This document shows positions 1-9,688 of a stretch of DNA of 16,457 nt, in pieces (position 1 is the stretch's first letter; every line of letters starts with the position of its first letter). A program made the translations under genes and the position numbers. Under the pieces are notes generated by a model that saw only the letters and a program-made list of their open reading frames with translations, made no database searches and was not told the DNA's origin. The stretch is from Gnomoniopsis sp. IMI 355080 (taxonomy: Eukaryota; Ascomycota; Sordariomycetes; Diaporthales; Gnomoniaceae): contig JAPEVC010000411.1 of the NCBI GenBank assembly GCA_027946555.1, positions 1-16,457 on the forward strand, read 5' to 3'.

Positions 1-833
1 CCCGAGAACAGCATTCCCCGTTTCGTTCCCACCCATCCGATGCTACCATGTACCCCGCGGGGAGTGACATGGCTTGTGAGCTCGTAGCTGATCTGAAGTA
101 GTTATATTCTACCTCTGTCCAGACAAGTTGATGTTGAAGCGCTGGACCGTTCAATAGAGGTCCTTTATTTCCATACGATCACTCCAAGAGGTCGAGTATA
201 GAAAGGCGGACTGAGGAACAGAGGATGATGCTGTATAGCAACTGTGAGATTTTGATATGACGTCTTTTAGAGACATCTCATTTCACTTTAGATTCAACAG
301 TGAAAACTTTCCTAATACGTTCGTTTCCCTTTGGGACTGAATTAAACCAAGGGTCCGGAAGACTCGAAAGCCGTGCCATGGCCACCAGAGAACCGACCTG
401 GGCCGAACAGGGAGGAACAAGAGAGAAAGGGTGACGACGTCTGCAATCTCAGCCAAATATCTTATTCAGAAACTCAATTCAACCTAGAAAGACCTGGGCA
501 GGATGAACAATTGATCGCGTGGAATTTGTCACTGAGGAAGGGGAATACAGTCCAAGGCAAAGTGAGTGGGGATGAAAGTGAACTAAGAAATGGGATGAGA
601 ATCATGAAATACTGATAAACCCCCTCCCTACGCCTTGGTTCAAGCAGGTATGTTTCTAATTCCAAACGAATTGGCAACCAAGTACACTATAGTCCAAGCC
701 CCAATGCACTTACAAGAGATGCTATTTTTGGACACCAAGTGTCATGAGAAACGAGTGACAGAGTTTGTGATTTCCGTTGGTTGAAATCATGCGGTAATGA
801 TGTGTTTTGTTTGATCGTTGGGCGTTAAACATG

Positions 834-855
834 AGCCGGCCCCGTCTTGCCGGCT
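834..855. repeat. Perfect 7-bp inverted repeat, GC-rich
   Basis: AGCCGGC and GCCGGCT flank an 8-base loop (CCCGTCTT). The stem is fully GC-rich within an AT-richer spacer. It could be a small hairpin, or a binding site for a Zn2Cys6 regulator because CCG/CGG half-sites face each other. No adjacent gene points to a function. Confidence 0.45.
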
Positions 856-1240
856 GCGCTGATCAAAAGACTAGACCCCTTTCCATGAGAATTGCTTTCT
901 GTGGGGAGACAAGAGAATCTTCCAAGTTCAGTCAGTCCCCAAGGCGTACCGAGACATGACGAAAACCACACCATTTTCGAATCCGGGCTTGTATAACAGC
1001 GACCCTCAAGGAGCAGTCAGCACAGATTGTAGTTGAGTGTCTCGCGTTTTCTAGAGATGTCGTCAAAAGCAGCTGAGACCAGCTGGCAGAGTCAGGACGC
1101 TACCTCGGTGGCCAGACCAGCTTTTTACACTTACTAAAGGCACGATGGGACATGCCAGGCATCATCCCAAGTCGCTTAGTTAATTTTTCTAGAGGATAGG
1201 CTGTGCACTGAGATTAAAAACCAGACTTACTATAATAGTC

Positions 1241-1270
1241 ACCTACCTAGGCAGGCTAGGTACTTAGGTA
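1241..1270. repeat. CCTAG/CTAGG inverted repeat cluster
   Basis: ACCTA at 1241-1245 pairs with TAGGT at 1265-1269, and CCTAG at 1246-1250 pairs with CTAGG at 1256-1260. A 5-base loop lies between the inner arms and a 4-base bulge (TACT) interrupts the right side. The same CTAGGTA core occurs at 7683, 9283 and 11264, always outside coding sequence. Such CCTAGG-like palindromes are common in fungal intergenic DNA; a function cannot be assigned. Confidence 0.4.
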
Positions 1271-1598
1271 AGTATGGTAGCTGAGTAAAGATTACGCTTT
1301 GCTTGGTGACCAGGACAGCGGCCACCCTTGCCACCCAGTGGAGCATCCGCCGTCCCAATGGTGTCAGTCAGCATCTGCTAATCATTACTGTGTCTGTCTT
1401 GCTGCCAAACTTCAACACCCAAAAGGCCCTAGAAACCTCGAGGAAACACAGCGGCAAGAAATTCGGCAAAGCTAGCATGCTGGTTGGCTGTCCATAAATA
1501 ACCTAGAATAAACTATTGGGCACAACTTCTCTCTGAACCATAGAAAATTGGCCGTCAATCCAAGTCGTCTTCTGAACCACGAGCAGAAGCCCGTGTAT

Positions 1599-2711
1599 AT
1601 GAGCCCTGCCGTCCTCCGCCTTTCAATTCTTGTGGCTTGCCTTTCGCTCATATTCTACAATCTGTCCAGCGTCAAGACACTTTTCGAGAATACTTCGCTT
1701 TCCCATCTTTTCGCAAATCATCACCAGCAGGACGACGCAGAACCTATGATCAAGGGTATCAAGTCTGCCATGTCCAAAACTCTCCACCACGCCAAGATCA
1801 CACCGCATCGGTCTACGACCAGAGGCCACAGCGACCATGGCTGGCTTAATACCTACCATTCTTTTAGTTTTGCAGACTGTACGTCCACTTTTCGCACTCA
1901 TCAGTCTTGAGACTCTCATACCAATACTTCTTTAGGGTACGATCCCCGATTCACGCACTTCGGTGCCCTCAGAGTGTTGAACGAGGATCGCGTGGCAGCC
2001 GGAACCGGTTTCCCCACACACCCTCACCGTGATTTTGAGATATTTTCGTATATTCTGTCTGGAGAACTCACTCACCGGGACTCAATGCTCCGCAAGGGCG
2101 CCGAGGGCGGTCAATCAGACAAGTTCTACCGGATGCATCGCGGCGATGTGCAGTTCACGACGGGGGGTACAGGCATCGCTCACTCCGAACAGAATGAGCA
2201 CAAGTCAGACACGGTGCACTTCTTGCAGATCTGGGCAATTCCGTGGAAGCGCGGTCTGACACCCCGGTACCACACCAGGACGTTCCCGGAGGAGGACAAG
2301 CGCAAGGACTTTGTGAAGATCCTCAGCCCGCTCAAGGCTGGCGACGAGGCAACCAAGCAGGAAGAGGAGGCGGCAACGCCCACCATCGAGGGGACGATCC
2401 CTGTCCATGCCGACTTGGTCATGGCAGCGGGCATCATTGCACCGCAACAGACGTTCGAGTGGAAGGTCGGCGCAGATGCCAGGTTCGGACCAGATTCAAC
2501 GCAGGATACAAAGAGGAAGGTATTCGTTCATTTGCCCATGACCAAAAGCGGGAAGGCAAAGATTAGGCTGGATGGTCGGGACGATGCAGTACTTGAGGAA
2601 GGGGACGGTGCCTTCATTGATGCTGTCAACGCGGGCGACAAGTTGGTGGTGGAGAGCTTGGGCAGTGCAGAGGCGGAGGTCGTATTGCTGGACAGCGCCA
2701 GCCAGGCATAA
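1599..2711 (+). CDS. Pirin family protein (YhhW-like bicupin) with N-terminal hydrophobic segment
   Basis: Spliced join of 1599-1878 and 1936-2711, 351 aa. Splicing restores the family signature HSFSFADWYDPRF at residues 87-99 across the junction, followed by LRVLNEDRV and then HPHRDFE. Metal-binding candidates are His122, His124, His176 and Glu178 (in GTGIAHSEQN), matching the His-x-His plus His-x-Glu set of pirin and E. coli YhhW. The core from about residue 72 is collinear with YhhW, a bicupin with quercetin 2,3-dioxygenase activity; fungal pirins are also proposed nuclear or redox-linked regulators. The substrate here is unknown. Residues 6-22 form an uncharged hydrophobic stretch, suggesting a signal anchor or organelle-targeting sequence, which is atypical for pirins. 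The first in-frame ATG is used; Met50 (1746) would remove that segment, so the start is the uncertain part. About 15 residues are inserted between the metal motifs relative to short pirins. Confidence 0.88.
1879..1935 (+). other. Intron of the pirin gene (57 bp)
   Basis: The intron begins GTACGT and ends TTTAG. The codon TGG (Trp94) is split after its first base. The frame is closed by TGA without splicing, and the joined product matches the conserved pirin sequence. The branch site is weak. Confidence 0.85.
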
Positions 2712-3161
2712 CATTGTATAAAAGTCGGATAGGATGACAGTAATGATCAAAACGACCGTGGTCTCGGTCTAGTGGCCCGTGGCCATGCGCCCGATTTATT
2801 CTCATTATTACCTAAGTAGTGTGAAAAGCTTGGGGATCAAGAGTTCTCAAAGAAAAACCGTAGGAGCCTTGGGCGCCTCACATATCCATACTGACCTGCG
2901 GTCAGACGCTATGGCAGTCCGTGTGGCAGAATTAGCCTTCGTGTCTACTTGTTGGGATGAAGTTCTTGGTCATGAGAGTTACAAAGCAAGATCACTGACT
3001 CTGTATGTTTCGCAGGAGGGATCAACGGGGGTAGAAGCGACAGCTTGACAACACGAGATGGTAGAAGATGACCTGCACAGACATCGTCACAATACAAGAC
3101 CTACACTCTAAAAGAAATGTAATAATCATGTTTGCTGCTCGTCTCTGTACACCTATGCCAA
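2712..3161. other. Convergent 3' spacer between pirin and 5-oxoprolinase genes
   Basis: These 450 bp separate two genes transcribed toward each other, so both 3' untranslated regions and polyadenylation sites should lie here. AT-rich stretches occur near 2712-2725 (pirin side) and 3105-3130 (oxoprolinase side). Open frames here are short and show no family features. Confidence 0.6.
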
Positions 3162-6100
3162 TCATCCATCGGTTTGCCCGTAGCCACCACCTCCAGACGA
3201 ATTTATTTGCATCCACTCTCCGGCCTGCAGATTCACTACGGCCTTCCCACCGAGATTGATTCTCTCAAACTCACCAGCCTTGCCCGTCAGCTTGAATGCA
3301 AAATTGGAGCCCACCTCTCCAGGTGACCCACCAGCCATGCCGTAAGGCCTGAAGACACGTCTATCAGACAAGATACTAAATTTCAGCGGAACACGCGCCT
3401 CGACTTCGCGTGTGATACCGCATCCGCCCACCCACCTGCCCTTACCACCACTGCCTTCCCGAATCTCGCTCTTACGTATCAATACCGCAGTCCGTTTTTC
3501 AATCACCTCAGGATCTGTAGCTTTCGTGTTAGTAGAGTGGACATGCGTTCCGTGCTCCCCATCGTAGCCATCGCACGCGCCGACTCCTCCTCCAACCGTC
3601 TCGCCGTAGTTCCAACCTGGCACGACCTTGCCTGTCTGTGCATCTTTGCCACCCATGCCCCAGCCAAAGCTATTCGCGCATCCAGAGCTTGCGGCATGGC
3701 GACCAAAGGCCCGCAGGATGGTGTCTATTACCCGCTGACTTGCGAGCGTGGAGCCGCAGATTGCCACGGCGGGCGAAGGGTTGAGAATTGATCCCGGAGG
3801 TACGCGCAGCTCGACCGGTGCGAGGCAGCCTTCGTTCAGGGGAATATCACTATCCACTAAGCAGCGAATGGTGTATATAATGGAAGAGTGGCAAATAGAG
3901 ATAGGGCAGTTGTAATTCCCCCACGTCTGCGCACCCGAACCGGTGAAATCGTATATTGCCCCTCCAGTCTCTGCATTGATAGTGATGGTGACAGTCATCG
4001 GCGTGCCATCGTCCAGGTAGTCGGTAGCTGTGAGAGGCTCAGAGTGCTTCTTGGCAAACTTCTTGAACCATTCACGCACCGCGAACTCAGCGTTCCTCTG
4101 TATGCCATTCATGTACTTGTGCACCACGGGTAGAGAGTATTCATCGCAAAGTTTACGCAGGAGGACGATGCCGCGCTGGTTCGCAGACACTTGAGCTTTG
4201 AGATCAGAAATATTGTCGCCCATGCGACGGGTAACGCTGCAACCGGGAAAGTCACCGGCGTTTTCAAAGGCTTCGCGAACCTTGTCCTCGAGGAACTTGC
4301 CTCCACTGACAATTCTCATGGTATCAATGTTGATACCCTCTTCCCAAAGTTCCTTGGACTCGGGCATCATGGATGTGATACCCTTACCGCCGATATCTGT
4401 GTGGTGTCCGCGAGAAGCAACATAGAATGCAATCTCACTCCCCAGAAATACTGGAGTGACAACCGTGAGATCTGGCAAATGCGTGCCGCCCCATTGTGGG
4501 TGGTTGGTCAGAAGAACGTCTCCATCTTTCAGCTTGCCGAGCCAATGTCGATGTTGTGCCTGAATGGCGAACTGCATGCTGCCCAGATGAATCGGTATAT
4601 GAGGCGCGTTGGCCACGAGTTTGCCTGCAGGGCTGAATATGGCACAAGAGAAGTCCAGTCGTTCTTTGATACTGGTTGATATCGATGTCCGCTGCAGGGT
4701 GTTACCCATTTGCTCAGCTATTGCCATGAACCGGTGGGCAAAGACGGACAGCTGAATCGGATTTTCTGCTTCAGGGCCCGTGGAAGCCCTAGTATTCAGC
4801 GAGGCATCTTCGTCACATTTGACCTTCTCCAAGATGACATGTCTATCCAAGAACACGGCTTTGAAAGTCCGCTCGACGAAAATTGTCTGTGTTTCGTCGA
4901 TGATCAAGGCAGGACCTGTAATGACGCTGTCTTGTGGAACCAAGCCGAGGTTAAATATTCTCGTCTCCTTCCATGACCCTTCCATATAGACCTCCTGCTT
5001 CGCATGATGTTCTACAGATGGGGCATTCCTATTCTGTAGAATCGTGTTGAGCTTCTTCCAGTCTGGCTGTTCCTCGCCTTGCGCTTCCGTACTTCCGGTC
5101 CCCCTGACTCTGATCGATTCAATAATGATGTCTCTTTTCATCGAGAAAGCAAATTCACGCAGATGTGTCTGTTCAAATGCTTTGGCATAGTCGCCGTCCG
5201 CAGGCTTCGATATGGTGATGTTGGTGTCCGTGCCAAAGTATCGTAGCACCAGCGACCACTCATAGCTCAAAGACGACTCATCTGCGCCTTGGTCCTTGAG
5301 TTCTGCTTGTACACGATTCTGAAGTTCCGCAAACCGTGACTCAATGTGAGCCATAGAAGCCGCATCAAGCTTATTTGCGTAGGGTTCGAAGGCTTCATAC
5401 TGCAAGTCTGCCAAAGAAATGCCATGTGCAGACAGAAGGGATGACCAACGATGGATCAGTATCCTCTTGATACCCAGCTTCTCAGCAATAGAGCATGCAT
5501 GTTGTCCGCCTGCACCTCCAAAACAGACCAGATCGTGGTTCTCCGGTGCAAAGCCTCTTGCTTCCGTCGCATTTCGAATGGGTCGACTCATGGCTTCATT
5601 CGCGATATTGAGAAAGCCTGAGGCAACGTCTTCGGAAGACAAGTTTTGACCAGTCTGGCTGTTGAATTCGGCCGTAATGATCCTGAACTTTTCCACGATG
5701 ACGTCTGTATCCAGTGCTTGATCTGCATCTGGTCCAAATATTGACGGAAAGGAGGAAAGTACAAGGCGCCCGAGAAATAAATTCGCATCGGTTACAGTCA
5801 ACGGCCCTCCCTTTCGATAGCACGCTGGTCCGGGATGAGCGCCAGCGCTCTCGGGTCCCACAACCAGCAAACCATTCTTTGCAAAGAGAATGGAACCACC
5901 GCCGGCTGCTACGGTTGCAATATTCAACATCGGTACGTTGATCGTCCTTCCGGCGATGGTCGACTCGGTGATATAATCGTACTTTCCGTCATACCTTGCG
6001 ACATCTGTACTGGTTCCGCCCATATCAAAACCGATGATTGCTTTTCCATCTTCAGAATCGTAGCAGGATTTGGCGATACCAACGACGCCGCCTGCCGGAC

Positions 6101-7052
6101 CGCTCAGAAGCGCCTCGTTACCCTTGAACTTGTGGGCCTGCTTGAGTCCACCATCGGAACACATGAACTCGAATCGCTGGGGAAGAACCTCAAATCCACT
6201 CTCGAAGCTTTGCACATACCTTCGGATCACCGGATACAAGTATGCCTCGGAGCAAGTCGAATTGCTCCTAATGAGAAATTTGATATTCGGACTCGTGCTT
6301 GAAGACGTTGTCACATACTTGAAGCCGACGTCCTTCGCGATCTTTGCGACCATCTCCTCATGGTCCGGATACACGTAGGCGTGCATGAAGGATATTGCAA
6401 CTGATGAATATCCTTCACGCTGAAGAACCTCAAGCTGCTTCCGTACCACCTCGGTGTCCGGTTTCTGGAGTACCCGAACAATCTCACCACTTGTCGTTCT
6501 TACCAGCGCCTGGTCCTTCAGATCCCGGTGCTTATCCAGAGGCTGGGGGTTCAAGTCATAGTCCTCGATGGTCACTCGCTCATCAATCTCGACAGCCTTA
6601 TCGTGTAAAACATGCGCTTTTCTGACCTTCAGGTCAAAAAGTTTTGGTCTGGACTGGTCACCGATGATGCAAACATCCTTATGGCCTTTAGTTGTAAGTA
6701 GGACGAATCTCTCTCCTTTGTGCTCCAACAACGCATTGGTGGCTATTGTTGTACCAATTCGACAAGACTCTGCCAGGAAATTGGATCAATGCTTACTCCT
6801 AAACTCGTTATGAATCAAGACGCTCAGAGAGCCAGACTCACGTATTTTGGAAGCATCCAATCGCTGTCCTGGCGTGATTTGCTTCCCCTCGGCGACCTCA
6901 AGGACCCTCCGGATGGCTTCTGTCGGCGCATCTCGATAGTTTGCTGGATCCTCCGAAAGTAGTTTGAAGGTCACCGGCTCTTTTCCAGGAAGGTGGGCAA
7001 TCACATCGCAAAATGTGCCCCCGCGATCGATAGCCACTCTGATACCGGCCAT
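3162..7052 (-). CDS. OXP1: 5-oxoprolinase (ATP-hydrolysing), HyuA/HyuB fusion type
   Basis: Complement of join 3162-6769 and 6842-7052, 1272 aa, close to the roughly 1290 aa of yeast Oxp1 and human OPLAH. The enzyme hydrolyses 5-oxo-L-proline to L-glutamate at the cost of one ATP in the cytosol, in the gamma-glutamyl (glutathione) cycle. The HyuA N-terminal part starts with IDRGGTFCDV (residues 8-17) and continues with RIGTTIATNALLEHKGER across the exon join. The actin-like core has FDMGGTSTD at about 318-326, VGPESAGAHPGPACYRKGG at about 374-392 and FGGAGGQHA at about 487-495. The HyuB half begins near residue 740 and shows GGTHLPD (about 831) and ASRGHHTDIGG (about 855-865), candidate metal-binding motifs. 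ATG at 7052 is the first in the open frame and sits directly before the conserved start. Fungi often carry paralogues, so a related hydantoinase-like activity cannot be excluded. The gene appears intact. Confidence 0.93.
6770..6841 (-). other. Intron of the 5-oxoprolinase gene (72 bp)
   Basis: On the minus strand it starts GTGAGT and ends GGCAG. A codon is split after its first base (C|AG, Gln71). Joining restores the family motif IGTTIATNALLE; unspliced, the first exon runs into a stop 19 codons later. Confidence 0.88.
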
Positions 7053-7690
7053 TTTCCCACTCAAAAAGATTGTTGATCAACCTGATATCACCCTGGTTGA
7101 GCGCAGCAGACCTAACTTGCCACCACTTGCGATACAATTACAGAACATTTACTACGAACAAGAGGTCGATTATAATGTTGGTCCTCTTGGGATTCTGGGA
7201 CCTTGATCGTTCGGGAATGGGCAAAGCTCTCAGATCTGACGTGCTCGGGCCGGTCTCGCAAGCAATGAGATATTCCAGCGCTGCGATAATCCACTCAGCG
7301 CCGATTGCCGAACCCCAGGGCTTTCGTTCTGATCCTCTGCTAAACGACTCCACCATCTGCATAGTGTATCAATCTTCGACTTACAATTCGCCTTTGTGTT
7401 TTAATCTACTCACAAAAATGTTCAGCAGCGCCTTCTCCTGATGATGTTGATTCGTATGCCGTACAACTCTTTGTCGCATGAACCACCGTCATGATTCATG
7501 AAACTCGTTCTTATAGCCTCCTACCGAGGAAAAGCCTCATATTTTATCGTCATGTGGGAGACATATAAAGTCACTTCGTTCCGACGTTCTCAGGGGTTAA
7601 ATCATCGTATGAGAAAACCGTCCTTACCATTCCAGAGCATCTCCAAGTGACAATTCGAAATCTTGATGTGTCTCACTACGATCTAGGTAA
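7053..7690. other. Spacer: 5-oxoprolinase promoter and DUF5672 gene 3' end
   Basis: These 638 bp lie upstream of the leftward oxoprolinase start and downstream of the leftward DUF5672 stop. They should hold the oxoprolinase promoter and leader. Two HGATAR-type GATA sites (7284-7289 and, inverted, 7544-7549) could bind a nitrogen regulator such as AreA, but two sites in this length is near chance. Open frames are short and unremarkable. A CTAGGTA heptamer lies at 7683, just past the DUF5672 stop. Confidence 0.45.
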
Positions 7691-8891
7691 CTAACCTCCG
7701 AGCCCACCAGGTCTGCGACTATTTGGAGAGCAGTGACAATCCCACCGCCCTACAGAAATGATCGCTAATTCTGGACAGTACTCATATGCCTTTTTCTGAT
7801 TTTCTTGCCCATTTGGGCCCCGAAACATCCCGTCCGACGAGAATGGATGAAAGCCCAGAGGCATTTCTCCGGGCTCCTCGCTCCACTCGAACACCACACC
7901 AAAACGGATCGCCTCAGGACCTAGAGGCATTTTTGCTTCCGGCAGATCCCACATTGCCATTGAGAAGTAGTAGTCCTCGGAAGCAATGCGGCCATCTTTT
8001 CTCCAATCATCGAAGGAGTATGTGCGTAGCTGCTTGATCAGATGTGGCACATAACGCAGCGAGAAGCCTCCACCCGTAGAGTGAGGTTTATCATGAGTAT
8101 GACTCGATGCGCCAAGGAACGACCAGCCCCCAGCGACGAAATCATTCAGTGTTAACTTAGATGCTGAGCATATCATGCTATCGTCCTGGAAGAGGAAGAG
8201 CCACTCCGCAGGCCACATCCACTCCTCGTACAGCCACGGCCGGGACAACAGGTTGTTCATTGTGTCATAGCTCTGAATACTTGATCAGTTCGAAACTTTG
8301 TCAATGTCTCGTTGGTTGAAGGTATCACAGCTTCTTGCCCTTGGGAAGGGTTTATGACACTCAGTGTGCAAGTCCAACCTGCTCTCAGAGTGTTACAAGG
8401 AATGCTGAATGGGTTCTGGTGCTCACATTGGTATTTTGGACAAGATGGTAGGGTATCAGGTCGAGGAAGAGCTTTTTCGCTTCAATGTACCGTCGTACTG
8501 TGGGATTGGACTCCATCATGGCGATGGCTTCATTGCTCCCCATGAAACGAAAAGACCACTCCATGGGGACGACGGATATGAAATGCAGCAGAAGTGGTAT
8601 AAGATATGGTAGTGGCCGGTCCTCAATGAGTACAGCAACTCGCGTCCGATCCAAGATCCCAAGTGGGGTGTTCACGCCCGTGAGACCATTCGTGTCAGTC
8701 GCCAGATGTTCTTGGGAAATCTGTCTGTGCCAGGAAGTGTTGAGCTTGGGCTGGACTGAAATTGATTGTATAGTCGGTGATATTGCTGGGGAGCTCAGTT
8801 TCCAACCCCATAACAGGATCAGAACAAGAAGGCCGATTACAGACACTGGCCGGACATTGTTGCCGCTAATACGGCCCGCATTGCGCAGCAT
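7691..8891 (-). CDS. Type II membrane protein with DUF5672 domain (putative glycosyltransferase)
   Basis: Complement of join 7691-8272 and 8427-8891, 348 aa. ATG at 8891 is used because it directly precedes a basic stretch and a hydrophobic segment (about residues 16-30), a typical signal anchor of a Golgi-type protein. The luminal part follows the DUF5672 pattern common in fungi: VLIEDRPLPYLIPLLLHF at about 87-104, RPWLYEEWMWPAEWLFLFQ at about 166-184, QDDSMIC at 184-190, STGGGFSLR at about 220-228, and SEDYYFS at about 253-259, with GFHPFSSDGMF near the C-terminus. The acidic QDDS and SED motifs resemble metal/nucleotide-sugar sites of glycosyltransferases; that activity is inferred. The donor and acceptor are unknown. 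The gene sits head to head with the MFS permease over 757 bp. It looks intact once spliced. Confidence 0.82.
8273..8426 (-). other. Intron of the DUF5672 gene (154 bp)
   Basis: On the minus strand it runs from GTGAGC to TTCAG in phase 0, with an AACTGAT branch-like sequence about 18 bases before the acceptor. The joined sequence QNTN|SYDTMNNLLSRPW runs straight into the expected DUF5672 order. Reading through meets a stop 12 codons after the donor. Confidence 0.8.
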
Positions 8892-9648
8892 ATTGACTGC
8901 CCTGTAGAGGGACAAAGAAAATAAAGGAAAGCCGAAAAAGGAGCAATAAACCACAAAAATTTGGAAGGGATGAAAATCCGCGGATATTAGAAAAGATTGC
9001 CTGGAGTCGATTATAAGTCACCAAGCCATGTCTCGGATGGTCCCTTGACTGGCGGGTTCTCCCTTGCCAACATGCCAATTCATGGCTTCAATTGTAAGTT
9101 TCCCATACAACATTCTGCATTCCATATAATCTAATTTCCTAATTCTTCAACGGAATTGAGACTTTTCCCCCTGCCTATCTGATTACACGTCTAAATGCTT
9201 CAATAGCAATCTATGATCTTGGCCGCTGACCCCCACTGCGACCGTTTCAAGAGACAACGAATGCACAAACTTTAGTCTATAACTAGGTACTTCAGACACA
9301 TGTTGATGATTAAACCTCAAATATGTCTGCCGTAAGTACCAAATCAAACGGAGATGGCGCTGACCGGCCCGGTAATGGGGCATCAGGTATCGGATCCCAC
9401 CCCGGATCCACTGCAGGGTGATGGCGTGCTTCGTTATTGAAGAGCACTCAGTGCGTTATCGGATCGAGTCCTGGCCTTGAATATGTAACATACACAAATA
9501 GGCAGTCTACTGGAGATTTAACTGGCAAACAACCTTTTCGGGCCGTGATGGGTTGTTGGTCGGTTGATATATCCCAGCTCATCAACTCTTGCAGCTATCG
9601 CTGAAGCTTCCCAAAACTCGAGGGACAGCATAGCGCAAAGTCAATGAA
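8892..9648. promoter_or_regulatory. Divergent promoter between DUF5672 and MFS genes
   Basis: This 757-bp region serves two genes transcribed away from each other. No open frame here looks coding. It contains three CGGATC units at 9391, 9403 and 9460, two of them within a repeated TATCGGATC (9388-9396 and 9457-9465), plus CCGG-rich sequence at 9363-9372. These are candidate Zn2Cys6 half-sites. A TATA-like GATATATC lies near 9565, about 80 bp before the permease ATG. All regulatory roles are inferred. Confidence 0.5.
9388..9465. repeat. Direct repeats of CGGATC in the divergent promoter
   Basis: TATCGGATC occurs at 9388-9396 and 9457-9465, and a further CGGATCC at 9403-9409 lies 12 bp after the first CGGATCC. 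Each contains a CGG triplet in the same orientation, as in sites for fungal binuclear-cluster activators. The count is small and may be chance. Confidence 0.3.
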
Positions 9649-9688
9649 ATGGCTTGGTCTTCACAAAGAACAGCCACTGAGGACCTGA
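9644..9688 (+). promoter_or_regulatory. Upstream ORF overlapping the MFS start codon
   Basis: ATG at 9644 opens a 14-codon frame that ends at TGA 9686-9688 and overlaps the permease ATG (9649) in another frame. The upstream ATG has T at -3 (weak context), while the permease ATG has G at -3 and G at +4 (strong). Any transcript starting upstream would meet both AUGs, so leaky scanning could tune permease synthesis. Confidence 0.35.

Larger units (their letters stand above)
1..1598. other. Gene-poor spacer and upstream region of the pirin gene
   Basis: No open frame here has protein-like composition over a useful length. The longest stretch opening with ATG in good context is 26 codons (1057-1137). 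An open stretch around 346-615 has no ATG in frame. A GTGAGT near 558 followed by CTGAT and CAGG near 645 resembles a fungal intron, so an untranslated or non-coding transcript is possible but not shown. The right end, including an AATAAA at about 1507, is presumably promoter and 5' leader of the pirin gene at 1599. Two inverted repeats are listed separately. Confidence 0.5.

Noticed and set aside
346..615. Open stretch on the plus strand with an intron-like GTGAGT at its end
   Set aside because: No ATG in frame, composition is not protein-like, and an upstream stop closes it at 343. The ATG at 378 is in another frame and ends after 18 codons.
970..990. TTCGAATCC, resembling a tRNA T-loop/B box
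   Set aside because: The flanks do not form a T-stem or acceptor stem and no A box or anticodon arm fits upstream.
1057..1137. 26-codon ORF starting in a good ATG context
   Set aside because: Too short to separate from chance and no neighbouring signal supports it.
4191..4679. 162-codon plus-strand frame
   Set aside because: It is antisense to the intact 5-oxoprolinase HyuB region, so it is a shadow frame.
9361..9375. CCGG-rich sequence as a perfect palindromic regulator site
   Set aside because: The two arms do not match exactly, so only half-sites are present.
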